Shown here piece after piece: positions 8,312 through 16,698 of a stretch of DNA of 64,000 nt. The notes below the pieces were generated by a model that did no database searches, was not told the DNA's origin, and saw nothing but the letters and a program-made list of their open reading frames with translations. This DNA comes from an uncultured Vicinamibacterales bacterium. Lineage in GTDB: Bacteria > Acidobacteriota > Vicinamibacteria > Vicinamibacterales > UBA8438. Every line of letters begins with the position of its first letter. Position 1 is the first letter of the stretch. Location: contig OY282382.1 of assembly GCA_958295905.1 (NCBI GenBank), positions 3,062,001 through 3,126,000 of the forward strand. The letters are read 5' to 3'. The position numbers and the translations under genes are program-made.

Positions 8312-9984
8312 GGCTGCTCCACGGCGGTCGGATCCCAGCGCAGGTAGAGCGGCACGGTGACGAGGAGATGGGCGCGTCCCCGCAGCCCGCCGCCGTCGCC
8401 CGCATCCGGCGGCCAGGTCGCCACCACCCAGACGTCCCCGACGTTGTTCCGGCTGCCGCTGCGCTCCACGTTCGGCCCGTCGACGGCGGGGATGAACCGC
8501 CCGCCGGGCTCGATGGCGCCCACGTAGCGGATGTCGTCGTCCCCGAACGTCACGGCGTACTCTTCGATCGACCAGCGGGCGTCGACCATCCCCAGATCCA
8601 GGTCGTCCTCCGTCGCGGGCTCGCCGTCCGGCCCGTTGTGCCAGGCCCGCGCCTCGAACTGCTGGAACTGCTTGGGGAAACGGACCCCGCCGACCCGCGC
8701 CATGCCCGCTCTCGGGGTCACCTCGATGCGGTCGACGTCGTCGTAGACGGTGAGGGCGCCGGTCGCCGCCGTCTGATCGAGCACGAGGTCCCGGGCGCCG
8801 GTGGCCGCGTCCGGATCGACCCGCACATGCACGTCCAGCCAGTCTCCGGTCGTCCCCGTCACCGCCAGCACCGAGACGCCGGGGCCGAGGTCCGGGAAGG
8901 TGTCGGCCGACTCGGCCGCCGCGGCGAGGTTCCGGCCGTGGACCCGGACCGTCGCGGCGGCGCCGGCCTGGATCGACGGGGGATGCGCCCCGGCCACCGC
9001 CGGCCCCCCCGCGAGGCGCTCCAGGGTGACGTCGATGCCCGTCTCGTCGTAGCCGCCGGTGAACCACCGGCCGCGCATCGTGCGCCGGTCGCGTTCGACG
9101 AACATCACCTCGCGCAGCTCGTCTTCGCCCGGGTCGCCCGGAATCGACCGGCCCCGCCACTGGAAGCCGGTATAGACGATGGCCCGGCCGGTGCGCTCGA
9201 CCTGCCGGCCGGTGCGCGCGTAGGTGTACGTTGCTTCGGTCGTGAACTCGTCCTCGGCGCCGGCCAACGGGGTGATCGTCACCTGTCCGTAGACCGCGCC
9301 GCGGCCGGGGGCGTGCCCCCGCAGCAGCCACGCGCCGCCGAGGCGGGGGGGCCGCATCGTCGCCGACCACGCCGACCACGCCGCGGTCTCGAACGGGAAC
9401 CGTTCCGAGAGGTGGGCCACCGCCCGGTCGACCGCCTGCGGCTTGCCGTCGCCGGGGTCGCCGCGCCGGAACGCCTGGAAGTCGGTGAACGGGTAGTAGC
9501 CGCGGTGCATCGCCATCAGCAGCGACCATTCCTCCCCGGTCCGGCGCTGGCTGATGACCCGCCCCATCGAGTGGCACTGCGTGCAGGTCTCCTCGACGTC
9601 CGCGTCGTCGTAGGGCTGGTCGTCGCTGCGGCGCTCCGCCTCCCAGGCCGCGTCGAGCGCCTCGGCCGGGGCGAGGCCCAGGTTGTTCGCGAGATGGCGC
9701 ACGACGTTGCGGGCCGTCTCCGGGGTCAGGGTCACGCCGTTCAGGGTGACCATGCGGCGGATGGTCTGCTGCCAGCCCTCGGGCGTGGTGCGCCGGAACG
9801 AGATGCGCGACAGCCGCCCCTCGTCGTCGGGCTGGTGGCACGAGCCGCAGGCCTGCCGCACCGTTTCGTCGTCGATGGGAATGCCGGGGCGGTTGGTCTC
9901 CGCCGGCTGGGCGGCGGCGCCGGCCGCCGCGAGCAGCGCGGCGAGCGGAACGCAGCCGAGGAGCTTCAGACGTGGCTGTGGCAT
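8308..9984 (-). CDS. qhpA: QHNDH alpha subunit, diheme cytochrome c
   Basis: This 558-residue periplasmic protein has a signal peptide (LLGCVPLAALLAAAGAAAQ) and two c-type heme motifs, CGSCH and CTQCHSMGR, in its N-terminal third. The rest forms beta-rich domains, as in the QHNDH alpha subunit, which passes electrons from CTQ through two hemes to an external acceptor. The second ATG (9984) is preferred to 10017 because GGCGGAG precedes it and the signal peptide then has a normal length. It is the first gene of the qhpA-D-C-B operon and has a promoter-like sequence directly upstream. Confidence 0.92.
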   Translation of the reverse strand: MPQPRLKLLGCVPLAALLAAAGAAAQPAETNRPGIPIDDETVRQACGSCHQPDDEGRLSRISFRRTTPEGWQQTIRRMVTLNGVTLTPETARNVVRHLANNLGLAPAEALDAAWEAERRSDDQPYDDADVEETCTQCHSMGRVISQRRTGEEWSLLMAMHRGYYPFTDFQAFRRGDPGDGKPQAVDRAVAHLSERFPFETAAWSAWSATMRPPRLGGAWLLRGHAPGRGAVYGQVTITPLAGAEDEFTTEATYTYARTGRQVERTGRAIVYTGFQWRGRSIPGDPGEDELREVMFVERDRRTMRGRWFTGGYDETGIDVTLERLAGGPAVAGAHPPSIQAGAAATVRVHGRNLAAAAESADTFPDLGPGVSVLAVTGTTGDWLDVHVRVDPDAATGARDLVLDQTAATGALTVYDDVDRIEVTPRAGMARVGGVRFPKQFQQFEARAWHNGPDGEPATEDDLDLGMVDARWSIEEYAVTFGDDDIRYVGAIEPGGRFIPAVDGPNVERSGSRNNVGDVWVVATWPPDAGDGGGLRGRAHLLVTVPLYLRWDPTAVEQP

Positions 9985-10007
9985 CGGTCGACTCCGCCGG
10001 ACGGCCC

Positions 10008-10036
10008 TTTGTAACACATGACGGGGCGTCTGTCAG
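10008..10036 (-). promoter_or_regulatory. Sigma70-like promoter for qhpA
   Basis: Read on the minus strand, CTGACA and TACAAA are separated by exactly 17 bases. The expected start point lies about 15-20 bases before the qhpA ATG at 9984. The boxes match the consensus at 5/6 and 4/6 positions. This is inferred from sequence only. Confidence 0.4.
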
Positions 10037-10053
10037 CTTGGCCCTTCACTGCG

Positions 10054-10231
10054 GGCAGGGGCATCCCACGTTGACTGCGCGTGACGGCCCACCCCCGATT
10101 CGAGGGGTCGCCACCGTCTTGCCGACCGGCCGGCGCCGCGTGAGACCCACGATTCCGCCCGTCCGGAGCCCCGGGACCCGCCGCGATTCTGCCTGCGCAC
10201 GGCGGTGACGGGCGTAGGATGGTCCTGCCGC
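10054..10231 (+). repeat. Family B repeat, copy 1
   Basis: A unit of about 175 bp runs from aggggcatcccacgttgact to a gtaggatggtcct end. Its middle contains the palindrome-rich accggccggcgccgcgtgag. Near-identical units occur at 12448, 26931, 27045, 27178, 34667, 36384 and 36789. It is the left border of the AlbA_2/ParA module. Confidence 0.85.
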
Positions 10232-10270
10232 TGCCGTCACCGTGGGCCGACCCGCTGATGTACTCTGGGG

Positions 10271-11467
10271 TTGGAGCGGATCGTGCTGACAGCGGAACAG
10301 TTGCGCGTGTTGATCGCCGATCGGGAGTCCGACCGCGTCGAGCTCATGATCTCGACGACGAATACGGACAAGTTCGGCGAGGCGATCTGCGCCTTCGCCA
10401 ACGACTTTCCCAATCACCGGCAGCCGGGGCGCCTCATCGTCGGCGTCGGCGACGACGGAACCATCGGCGGTCTCACCGTCAACGACCGACTGCTGCGGAG
10501 GCTGGGGGACTTGCGTTCGAACGTCAACCTCGAACCGCTTCCGGTCATGACCGTCCAGAAGTACGTTTTGCCCGAGGGCGGGGTGGCGGTGATCGAAGTC
10601 CTGCCGTCGGACCTGCCGCCCGTGCGCTACAGGGGCAGGGTCTGGATACGGGTCGGTCCGTCCCGTCGTGGCGCGAATCGGCAGGAAGAGCGGATTCTGA
10701 CCGAGAAGAGGACGGCTCTCCAGCGGACCTTCGATGTTCGTCCGTGCCCCGGCTGCACCCTCGACGATCTCGTCCCGGATCTGTTCCGGATCAGCTATCT
10801 GCCCGCCGCCGTGGACCGCGACGTCATTGCCGAGAACAACCGAGGCGACCAGGAGCAGATGGCGTCGTTGCGCTTCTACGACCTCGCCGCCGACTGCCCG
10901 ACCCATGCGGGGGCGCTGTTGTTCGCCAGAGACCCCCTGCGTTGGATGCCCGGCGCCTGGATTCAGTTCGTCCGGTGGGCCGGGACGACGATGGCGGACG
11001 ATCCCGTCGGCGAGAGACGGTTCAGCGGCGATCTGCTCACGGTTCTGAGGGAGGTCGAGGCCTTCGTCTCCCTGCCTGCGCAGGCGCGTCCCGTAACGGC
11101 GTCGGCTCTCCGCGAAAAGACCGAGACGGACTATCCGCCGGCGGCGATTCGCGAGTTGCTGTTGAACGCGATCATGCATCGTTCATACGAATCGAACGCG
11201 CCGGTCCGGTTCTACTGGTACGATGACCGGATAGAAATCCAGAATCCCGGTGGACTGTACGGCATGGCCTCGCCGGAGAACTTTCCGCGTCAGACGGATT
11301 ACCGCAATCCGGTCATGGCCGAGGCCCTGGCGACGTTGGGGTACGTCAACGCGTTCGGGCGCGGGGTCATCCGCGCGCAGGACGCGTTGCGCAGGAACGG
11401 CAATCCGGAGGCGGAGTTCACGTTCGAGCCCTCCCACGTGCTGGCGACCATCCGGAGGGCGCCTTGA
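10271..11467 (+). CDS. AlbA_2 (Schlafen-like) / GHKL ATPase regulator
   Basis: This 398-residue protein has an N-terminal AlbA_2/Schlafen_AAA domain (about residues 1-130, with E-L-M-I and the FGEAICAFAND helix). It is followed by a RecG-C/HATPase_c_4 type ATPase part: RELLLNAIMHRSY is the N box, and IEIQNPGGLYG and GRGVIRAQDA are the later ATP-binding boxes. Such proteins are usually called putative transcriptional regulators or RecG-like helicase-related proteins; no helicase motif is present. The start is TTG at 10271 or GTG at 10283. The stop overlaps the ParA start by four bases, so the two act together. The pair is bounded by family B repeats. Confidence 0.8.
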   Translation: MERIVLTAEQLRVLIADRESDRVELMISTTNTDKFGEAICAFANDFPNHRQPGRLIVGVGDDGTIGGLTVNDRLLRRLGDLRSNVNLEPLPVMTVQKYVLPEGGVAVIEVLPSDLPPVRYRGRVWIRVGPSRRGANRQEERILTEKRTALQRTFDVRPCPGCTLDDLVPDLFRISYLPAAVDRDVIAENNRGDQEQMASLRFYDLAADCPTHAGALLFARDPLRWMPGAWIQFVRWAGTTMADDPVGERRFSGDLLTVLREVEAFVSLPAQARPVTASALREKTETDYPPAAIRELLLNAIMHRSYESNAPVRFYWYDDRIEIQNPGGLYGMASPENFPRQTDYRNPVMAEALATLGYVNAFGRGVIRAQDALRRNGNPEAEFTFEPSHVLATIRRAP

Positions 11468-12465
11468 AGACGATCGCCTTCTTCAACAACAAGGGGGGAG
11501 TCGGCAAGACGACGCTGGTGTACCACTTGGCCTGGATGTACGCCGATCTCGGATTCTCGGTGGTGGCGGCGGACCTCGATCCGCAGGCGAACCTGAGCGC
11601 CGTGTTCCTTGATGAGGAACGGCTTGAGCGGTTGTGGCCCGACGACGGTCATCCCGACAGCATTCTGGGGGCGATGTCGCCCATTCTGAGAGGTCTTGGC
11701 GACATCCGGGAGCCACACCTCGAGCCGATCGCCGACAATCTCGGCCTTGTCGCCGGCGATCTGGGCCTGTCCGGTTTCGAGGCGAAGCTGTCGTCGGCGT
11801 GGCCGGCCTGCATGGAAGGCGACGAGTCGGCGTTCCGCATCGAGTCGGCGTTCCATCGGACGATTCTCGACGCCGCCGATCAGCAGAGTGCCGATTTGGC
11901 GTTGATCGACGTGGGTCCGAATCTGGGCGCCATCAACCGGGCCGCGATCATCGCGGCCAACTTCGTCGTATTCCCGCTCGCCCCCGATCTGTTCTCCCTG
12001 CAGGCGCTCCGCAACGTCGGTCCGACGCTCGGCGAGTGGCGCAACGCATGGCGGGATCGCCTGGAACGCCGTCCGGCGGTTCGCGATCTCGAGTTGCCGT
12101 CGGCCGATATCGTGCCGGCCGGCTACATCGTGATGCAGCACGCGGTGCGTGCGGGGCGTCCCGTTCAGGCGTACCAGAAGTGGATCAAGCGGATTCCGGA
12201 CGTGTATCGCCGGCAGGTGGTACCCGATCTGCCCGGTGGCGGCTCGTCGTCGACTGAAGACGACGAGGAATGCCTGGCCACCCTGAAGCACTACCGCAGC
12301 CTCATGGCCATGGCGCATGAGGCCCGCAAGCCGATGTTCCACCTCAGGGCGGCGGACGGCGCGCTTGGCGGTCACATCTACGCGGTGCAGGATTGCTACC
12401 GGGACTTCGAGAAGCTCGCGAAGGCGATAGCCGCCAAGTGTGACGTCAGGGGCATCTCACGCTGA
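11464..12465 (+). CDS. ParA family ATPase
   Basis: This is a 333-residue deviant Walker A ATPase (NNKGGVGKTT, residues 8-17), with the AADLDPQANLS strand and the DVGPNLGAINRAA loop typical of ParA/MinD proteins. The C-terminal part (about residues 195-300) is longer than in plasmid partition ParA and has no ParB or centromere gene next to it. It starts at TTG, overlapping the upstream stop (TTGA). Its last codons (GISR and stop) lie inside family B repeat copy 2, so the end of the protein was probably set by that repeat. The role is unknown; a paired regulator or defence module is plausible. Confidence 0.8.
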   Translation: MKTIAFFNNKGGVGKTTLVYHLAWMYADLGFSVVAADLDPQANLSAVFLDEERLERLWPDDGHPDSILGAMSPILRGLGDIREPHLEPIADNLGLVAGDLGLSGFEAKLSSAWPACMEGDESAFRIESAFHRTILDAADQQSADLALIDVGPNLGAINRAAIIAANFVVFPLAPDLFSLQALRNVGPTLGEWRNAWRDRLERRPAVRDLELPSADIVPAGYIVMQHAVRAGRPVQAYQKWIKRIPDVYRRQVVPDLPGGGSSSTEDDEECLATLKHYRSLMAMAHEARKPMFHLRAADGALGGHIYAVQDCYRDFEKLAKAIAAKCDVRGISR

Positions 12466-12622
12466 CTGCGCGTGACGGCTCGCCCCCGATTCGAGGGGGG
12501 TGTCGCCACCGTCTTGCCGGCGGGCCGGCGCCGCGTGGGACCCACGATTCCGCCCGTCCGGAGCCCCGGGACCCGCCACGATTCCGCCTGCGCACGGCGG
12601 TGGCGGAGCGTGGGATGGTCCT
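12448..12622 (+). repeat. Family B repeat, copy 2
   Basis: This copy is in the same orientation as copy 1 and supplies the last codons and stop of the ParA gene. It has a small insertion (ggg then tg) after the cgattcgagg core. With copy 1 it bounds a 2.2-kb segment inside the qhp cluster. Confidence 0.85.
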
Positions 12623-12675
12623 GAGTGTGACGTGCGCACCAGTTGACGGAAACGGTCCGAATACGGCCCCAACCT

Positions 12676-12784
12676 CTTCGGCCTGTCGCTCGGCTTCACG
12701 CCCGCGGCTCGCCGCCGTCGATGGGGCTTTTCTCGAACGAGACGATCACTTCGGCCTGTCGCTCGGCTTCACGCCCGCGGCTCG
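12676..12784. repeat. Direct repeat at the qhpG 3' end
   Basis: A 36-base sequence beginning cttcggcctgtcgctcggct occurs at 12676-12711 and again at 12749-12784, offset 73. The second copy covers the last codons and stop of qhpG. It is a short tandem duplication of the gene end. Confidence 0.7.
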
Positions 12785-14307
12785 TCGTCGGCCACTTGCA
12801 GCGCCCCCTTGGCGATGAGCACCGACAGGGCGCCCAGGAAGTCCGGCAGGGGCGCGGGAGGACAGATGCGGTTGTAGGCCTCGTACAGGTCGGGGACCTG
12901 CCGGTGGAGCGGCGCGAGCTCGACCACCCGGACCAGGTCGATGCCGCGGAGGAAGCGGAGGCCCCGGACGGCGCCGGCATCCGGCCAGCCGGGGACGGCC
13001 AGCCGGTCCTCGAGGACGATCCGCCGGGGGGTGATGGCGGGGCGGCGGACGACCGCGAGCCGGTCGCCGCGTTGGAGACGCAGCGCCGGGGCGCGCCGCA
13101 GGGCGTCGAAGGCGGCGAGGACGGCGGGGTCGCGGCGCAGCACGTCGACGGCCGGCTCGGGGGGCGCCGCCCCCGGCATGCCCGCTTCGGCGCGGTCGGT
13201 CCAGAACGGATGGTCGTGCCGGCCCGCCGCCTCCGCGAAGAACTCGGTCGACTGCCGCTCCAGCGCGGTGTGCATCTCCCGCTCCCGCTCGTCGAACAAG
13301 TCGAGCGCGACCCCCGCCAGTCCCGGGTCGGCCAGCGCGGTGTGCGCCGCGACGGCGGCCAGCCAGCCCGACGCCAGGGCCTTCTTGACGCCGCAGGACG
13401 ACAGCGGGTCGATGAACGAGCCCGCGTCGCCGACCAGCAGCATGCCGGGGGCCCCGTACGTCTGCGCGTGGTAGACGGAGGCGTCGCATCCCCAGGGCTC
13501 GACGTTGAGGACGGCCCCGGCGGTCAGGGGGCCGAGCACCGCGGTCTTGGCGAGCTCCGCGTCGTAGCAGGGGGCGAGGGGCCCGCCGCGCTCGAGGCGG
13601 GTGACCCGGGGGTCCACCATCAGGGTGAAGTAGCGTTGCTCCGCCGTCACCGGGACCGACCACGCCCAGCCGTCCCCGTAGCTCTCGACCAGGGTGTGGG
13701 ACTCGTCGTCGAGGCCCCAGCCGCCCCGCCGCGACCAAACCGCGGCGAGGGCCAGCGTCGTGCGCGCGGCCGCGTGCCGGCGGAATCCGCGCCGCGCGAT
13801 GACCCCGGCGCGGCCCGAGCAGTCCAGCACGAACCGTGCCGCCACCGACTTGGGGGCGCCGCCGCCCACGTAGCGTATCGAGGACTCCGTGGCTCCGGTC
13901 GGACCGGACCGGGGCGCCGGATCGACCCGGCGCACGACGGCGTCGGCCTCGACGGCGGCGCCCGCCTGCGCCGCGAGGCGCAGCAGCAGGCGGTCGAGCT
14001 CGCTCCGCCGCACCTGCCACCCGATTCCGCCCCCCGCGAACCGCATCGCCCGCGGACCCTCTCCGCCCCACCACACCGTGTTCCCGGTGCTGCGTAGGAA
14101 GCCCGCCGCCTCGACGTCCCGGGTCACCCCGATCAGGTCGAACAGCTTGCGGCAGCTCGGCGGCAGCGACTCGCCCAGGGTGCGGGCGTCGTCCGCCGGT
14201 TTCGCCAGCACCCGCACCGAGCGGCCCCACGCCGCGAGCAGGCGGGCCGCGGCCGCGCCGGCCGGGCCGCCGCCGATGACGACGACGTCGAGGGGCGCCG
14301 CACTCAT
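12769..14307 (-). CDS. qhpG: FAD-dependent monooxygenase for CTQ formation
   Basis: This 512-residue flavoprotein has a dinucleotide-binding motif (VVVIGGGPAGAAAA, residues 8-21) and a second FAD contact, GDAGSFIDPLSSCGVKKA, typical of tryptophan-halogenase-like and geranylgeranyl-reductase-like monooxygenases. QhpG dihydroxylates the CTQ-forming tryptophan of the crosslinked, still leader-bearing QhpC. The assignment rests on this fold plus qhpF and qhpE next door. It is divergent from qhpF, across a 0.5-kb region of tandem repeats, and 2.8 kb from qhpA owing to the inserted module. The protein is cytoplasmic. The start has few alternatives and matches the family N-terminus. Confidence 0.82.
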   Translation of the reverse strand: MSAAPLDVVVIGGGPAGAAAARLLAAWGRSVRVLAKPADDARTLGESLPPSCRKLFDLIGVTRDVEAAGFLRSTGNTVWWGGEGPRAMRFAGGGIGWQVRRSELDRLLLRLAAQAGAAVEADAVVRRVDPAPRSGPTGATESSIRYVGGGAPKSVAARFVLDCSGRAGVIARRGFRRHAAARTTLALAAVWSRRGGWGLDDESHTLVESYGDGWAWSVPVTAEQRYFTLMVDPRVTRLERGGPLAPCYDAELAKTAVLGPLTAGAVLNVEPWGCDASVYHAQTYGAPGMLLVGDAGSFIDPLSSCGVKKALASGWLAAVAAHTALADPGLAGVALDLFDEREREMHTALERQSTEFFAEAAGRHDHPFWTDRAEAGMPGAAPPEPAVDVLRRDPAVLAAFDALRRAPALRLQRGDRLAVVRRPAITPRRIVLEDRLAVPGWPDAGAVRGLRFLRGIDLVRVVELAPLHRQVPDLYEAYNRICPPAPLPDFLGALSVLIAKGALQVADDEPRA

Positions 14308-14531
14308 GTCGCCATTGTGCGCGAATCCGTCGGCCCGCGGCAAAACGGACCCCGACCCCGCTCATGTTGCCGGTGCGCCGCCCGGGGCCCGCCAGGCTTG
14401 GGACCCCCGGGAATCGCCCCGCCATGTTCAGGCGCGCAGCGGCAATCGCGGGTTGCGCTCTCAATGAAGTTGGCCACGCCATATCGAACACCGGCCCTGT
14501 CCGTCCCGGGGGCCCGGAGACGGCCCGGCGT

Positions 14532-14850
14532 GCCGGCGGTTCCGGCGGCGTGATCGTGGTCGCGCGCCAGCGTGCAGGATGCCATGCTCGTCGGCGGGGG
14601 TCGCGGGCGGTTCCGGCGGCGTGATCGTGGCCGCCAGCGTGCGGATGCCACGCTCCCCGGCGGGGTCGCGGGCGGTTCCGGCGGCGTGAATCGTGGCCGC
14701 GGCCAGCGTGCGGATGCCATGCTCCCCGGCGGGGGCACGGGCGATTCCGGCGGCGTGAATCGTGGCCGCCAGCGTGCGGATGCCACGCTCGCGGGCGGGG
14801 GTCGCGGGCGGTTCCGGCGGCGTGATCGTGGCCGCCGCCGCGGGTTCGGC
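14532..14850. repeat. Five tandem 65-71 bp units upstream of qhpF
   Basis: The phrase tccggcggcgtgatcgtgg recurs at 14541, 14612, 14677, 14746 and 14813. Each unit continues with a cagcgtgcggatgcca segment. Unit lengths vary (71, 65, 69, 67). The units fill the space between qhpG and qhpF. They are diverged tandem copies, not a CRISPR, since no unique spacers separate identical repeats. Confidence 0.8.
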
Positions 14851-14864
14851 ATATTCTGTCACCC

Positions 14865-16649
14865 GTGCTCGACCCGCACTTTCGGCGCGCCCTATCCTAT
14901 CTGAGGCCCTACCGGCGGCCATTGGTCCTGGTGGTGGTGCTCAGCCTCGTTTCCACCGGCTTCTCGCTCGTGGTGCCGCTGCTCTCCCGCACGCTGGTCG
15001 ACGGCGCCATTCTCGCCGGCGACGCCGGCGCCCTGCGCCTAGTCGTGCTGCTGTTCGTCGCGGTCACCGCGGCCGGGTTCGGGCTGAACGTCTGGAGCGG
15101 GCTGCGCTACACGCGGGTGTCGGCCGACATCCTCTTCGACATGCGCCTCGCCCTCTACCGCCACCTGCAGCAGTTGTCGCCGCGGTTCCATGCGCGGACG
15201 CGGTTCGGCGACGTCATGTCGCGGCTGAACAACGACATCGGCGAGATTCAGCGGGTGGCGTCCGAGGTCGTGCTGGCGTGGGTGGGGAACGTGCTGTTCC
15301 TCGTCGGGGCGGTCGTCATGCTGGCGTACCTGGACCTGCAGCTGCTGCTGCTCGGCACCGCGGCGCTGCCCGTCAGCATCTGGGCCCTCGTGCGCTACCG
15401 GCGCCGCCTCGAGACGCGGGTCGCGGTGCTGCGCGAGCGCAGCGCCGACATCGGCAGCTTCCTCATCGAGACCCTGCAGGGGGTCCGGCTGGTCGTCGCC
15501 GCCAACGCCCAGGAGCGCGAGGTGCAGCGCTTTCGCGGCCGGAACGGGCGGTTCATCGACGCTCTGATGGCGATGCAGTGGACGACCTACCTGTCGGGCG
15601 GCCTGCCCGGGCTGGTGCTGTCGGGCAGCACCGCGCTGGTGTTCCTGTACGGGGGGCAACGGGTCATCGACGGGACGTTGACGCTGGGGACCCTCGTGGC
15701 GTTCATGGCCTATCAACTGCGGCTGTTCGGTCCGGTGCAGGCCCTGATGGGGCTCTACGCCAGCTTCGCGACGGTGCGGGTGTCGCTGGGACGGGTGCAC
15801 GAGATTCTGGACGTGGAGCCGGAGGTGGTCGAGCCCCCGGGGGCGGCGGCGCTGCCCGCGGTGCGCGGCGAGTTGGAGCTGGACGACGTCACCTTGTCGT
15901 TCGATCGCGGCTCGCCGGTGCTCGAACGCGTCACCCTCAAGGCGTCGGCGGGCGCCTGTCTGGCCATCGTCGGCCCGAGCGGCGGCGGGAAGAGCACCAT
16001 CGCCGACCTCGTGCTGCGGTTCCTCGACCCCGACGCGGGGACCGTCCGCCTCGACGGGCACGACCTGCGCACCCTCAGGCTGCGCGATCTGCGCGCGCGG
16101 GTCGCGCTCGTGGAGCAGGAGCCGGCGGTGTTCCACGCGTCGATCGCCGACAACATCCGGTACGCGCGTCCCGAGGCGACCGACGAGGAGGTCCGGGCCG
16201 CGGCCGGGGCGGCGGGGTTGGCGGGGCTGCTGGCGGCGTTGCCGGCGGGCTGCGCGACGGTGGTGGGCGAGCGCGGAGCCGCCCTGTCGGCGGGCGAGCG
16301 GCAGCGGCTGGCGGTCGCGCGGGCGTTGCTGGCCGCTCCGTCGGTGCTGGTGCTCGACGAGCCGACGGCGGCCCTCGACCCCGAGTCGGAGCAGCAGGTG
16401 GCCGCGGGGTTCGAAAAGGTCATGCGGGGGCGCACGACGGTCCTCATCACCCACCGGGCGGCCCTGGCGCGGCGGGCGGATCGGGTCGCGGTCCTCGACG
16501 GCGCGCGCGTCGTCGAGCACGGTCCGCCCGAAGATCTGATGGCGCGGGGCGGCCGCTTCGCGCAGTTGTTCGCGGCCGACCGGGAGCGGATCGGGTCGCG
16601 GTCCTCGACGGTGCGCGCGTCGTCGAGCACGGTCCGCCCGAAGATCTGA
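14865..16649 (+). CDS. qhpF: ABC transporter exporting the gamma subunit
   Basis: This is a 594-residue half-transporter with six membrane helices in about residues 1-300, fused to an ATPase domain. Walker A is GPSGGGKST near residue 370, the signature is LSAGERQR near 475, Walker B is VLVLDEPTAALD near 495, and the H-loop is LITHR near 527. QhpF exports the modified gamma subunit to the periplasm. It starts at GTG 14865, with a TATTCT box only 13 bases before it. Its 3' end carries a 110-bp tandem duplication. This shifts the frame, so the last 22 residues are altered and the stop comes 50 bases before qhpE instead of overlapping it. Confidence 0.88.
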   Translation: MLDPHFRRALSYLRPYRRPLVLVVVLSLVSTGFSLVVPLLSRTLVDGAILAGDAGALRLVVLLFVAVTAAGFGLNVWSGLRYTRVSADILFDMRLALYRHLQQLSPRFHARTRFGDVMSRLNNDIGEIQRVASEVVLAWVGNVLFLVGAVVMLAYLDLQLLLLGTAALPVSIWALVRYRRRLETRVAVLRERSADIGSFLIETLQGVRLVVAANAQEREVQRFRGRNGRFIDALMAMQWTTYLSGGLPGLVLSGSTALVFLYGGQRVIDGTLTLGTLVAFMAYQLRLFGPVQALMGLYASFATVRVSLGRVHEILDVEPEVVEPPGAAALPAVRGELELDDVTLSFDRGSPVLERVTLKASAGACLAIVGPSGGGKSTIADLVLRFLDPDAGTVRLDGHDLRTLRLRDLRARVALVEQEPAVFHASIADNIRYARPEATDEEVRAAAGAAGLAGLLAALPAGCATVVGERGAALSAGERQRLAVARALLAAPSVLVLDEPTAALDPESEQQVAAGFEKVMRGRTTVLITHRAALARRADRVAVLDGARVVEHGPPEDLMARGGRFAQLFAADRERIGSRSSTVRASSSTVRPKI

Positions 16650-16695
16650 TGGCGCGGGGCGGCCGCTTCGCGCAGTTGTTCGCGGCCGACCGCGA
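16476..16695 (+). repeat. 110-bp tandem duplication at the qhpF 3' end
   Basis: Positions 16476-16585 and 16586-16695 are nearly identical, with two mismatches noted (c/t near 16512/16622 and g/c at the end). Because 110 is not a multiple of three, the second copy is read in another frame in qhpF. Removing one copy would restore a FAADRES ending whose stop overlaps the qhpE start as GTGA. Confidence 0.9.
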
Positions 16696-16698
16696 GTC

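Noticed and set aside
8312-9841. N-terminal extension of qhpD by about 510 codons
   Set aside because: The added codons are an out-of-frame reading of qhpA, whose heme motifs are clear. The ATG at 8311 overlaps the qhpA stop.
11464-12465. ParA gene as part of a plasmid or chromosome partition locus
   Set aside because: There is no ParB gene or iterated centromere-like site nearby. It is coupled to an AlbA_2 protein instead.
14532-14850. CRISPR-like tandem array
   Set aside because: Whole units of 65-71 bp are diverged copies with no constant repeat and unique spacer alternation. No cas gene is near.
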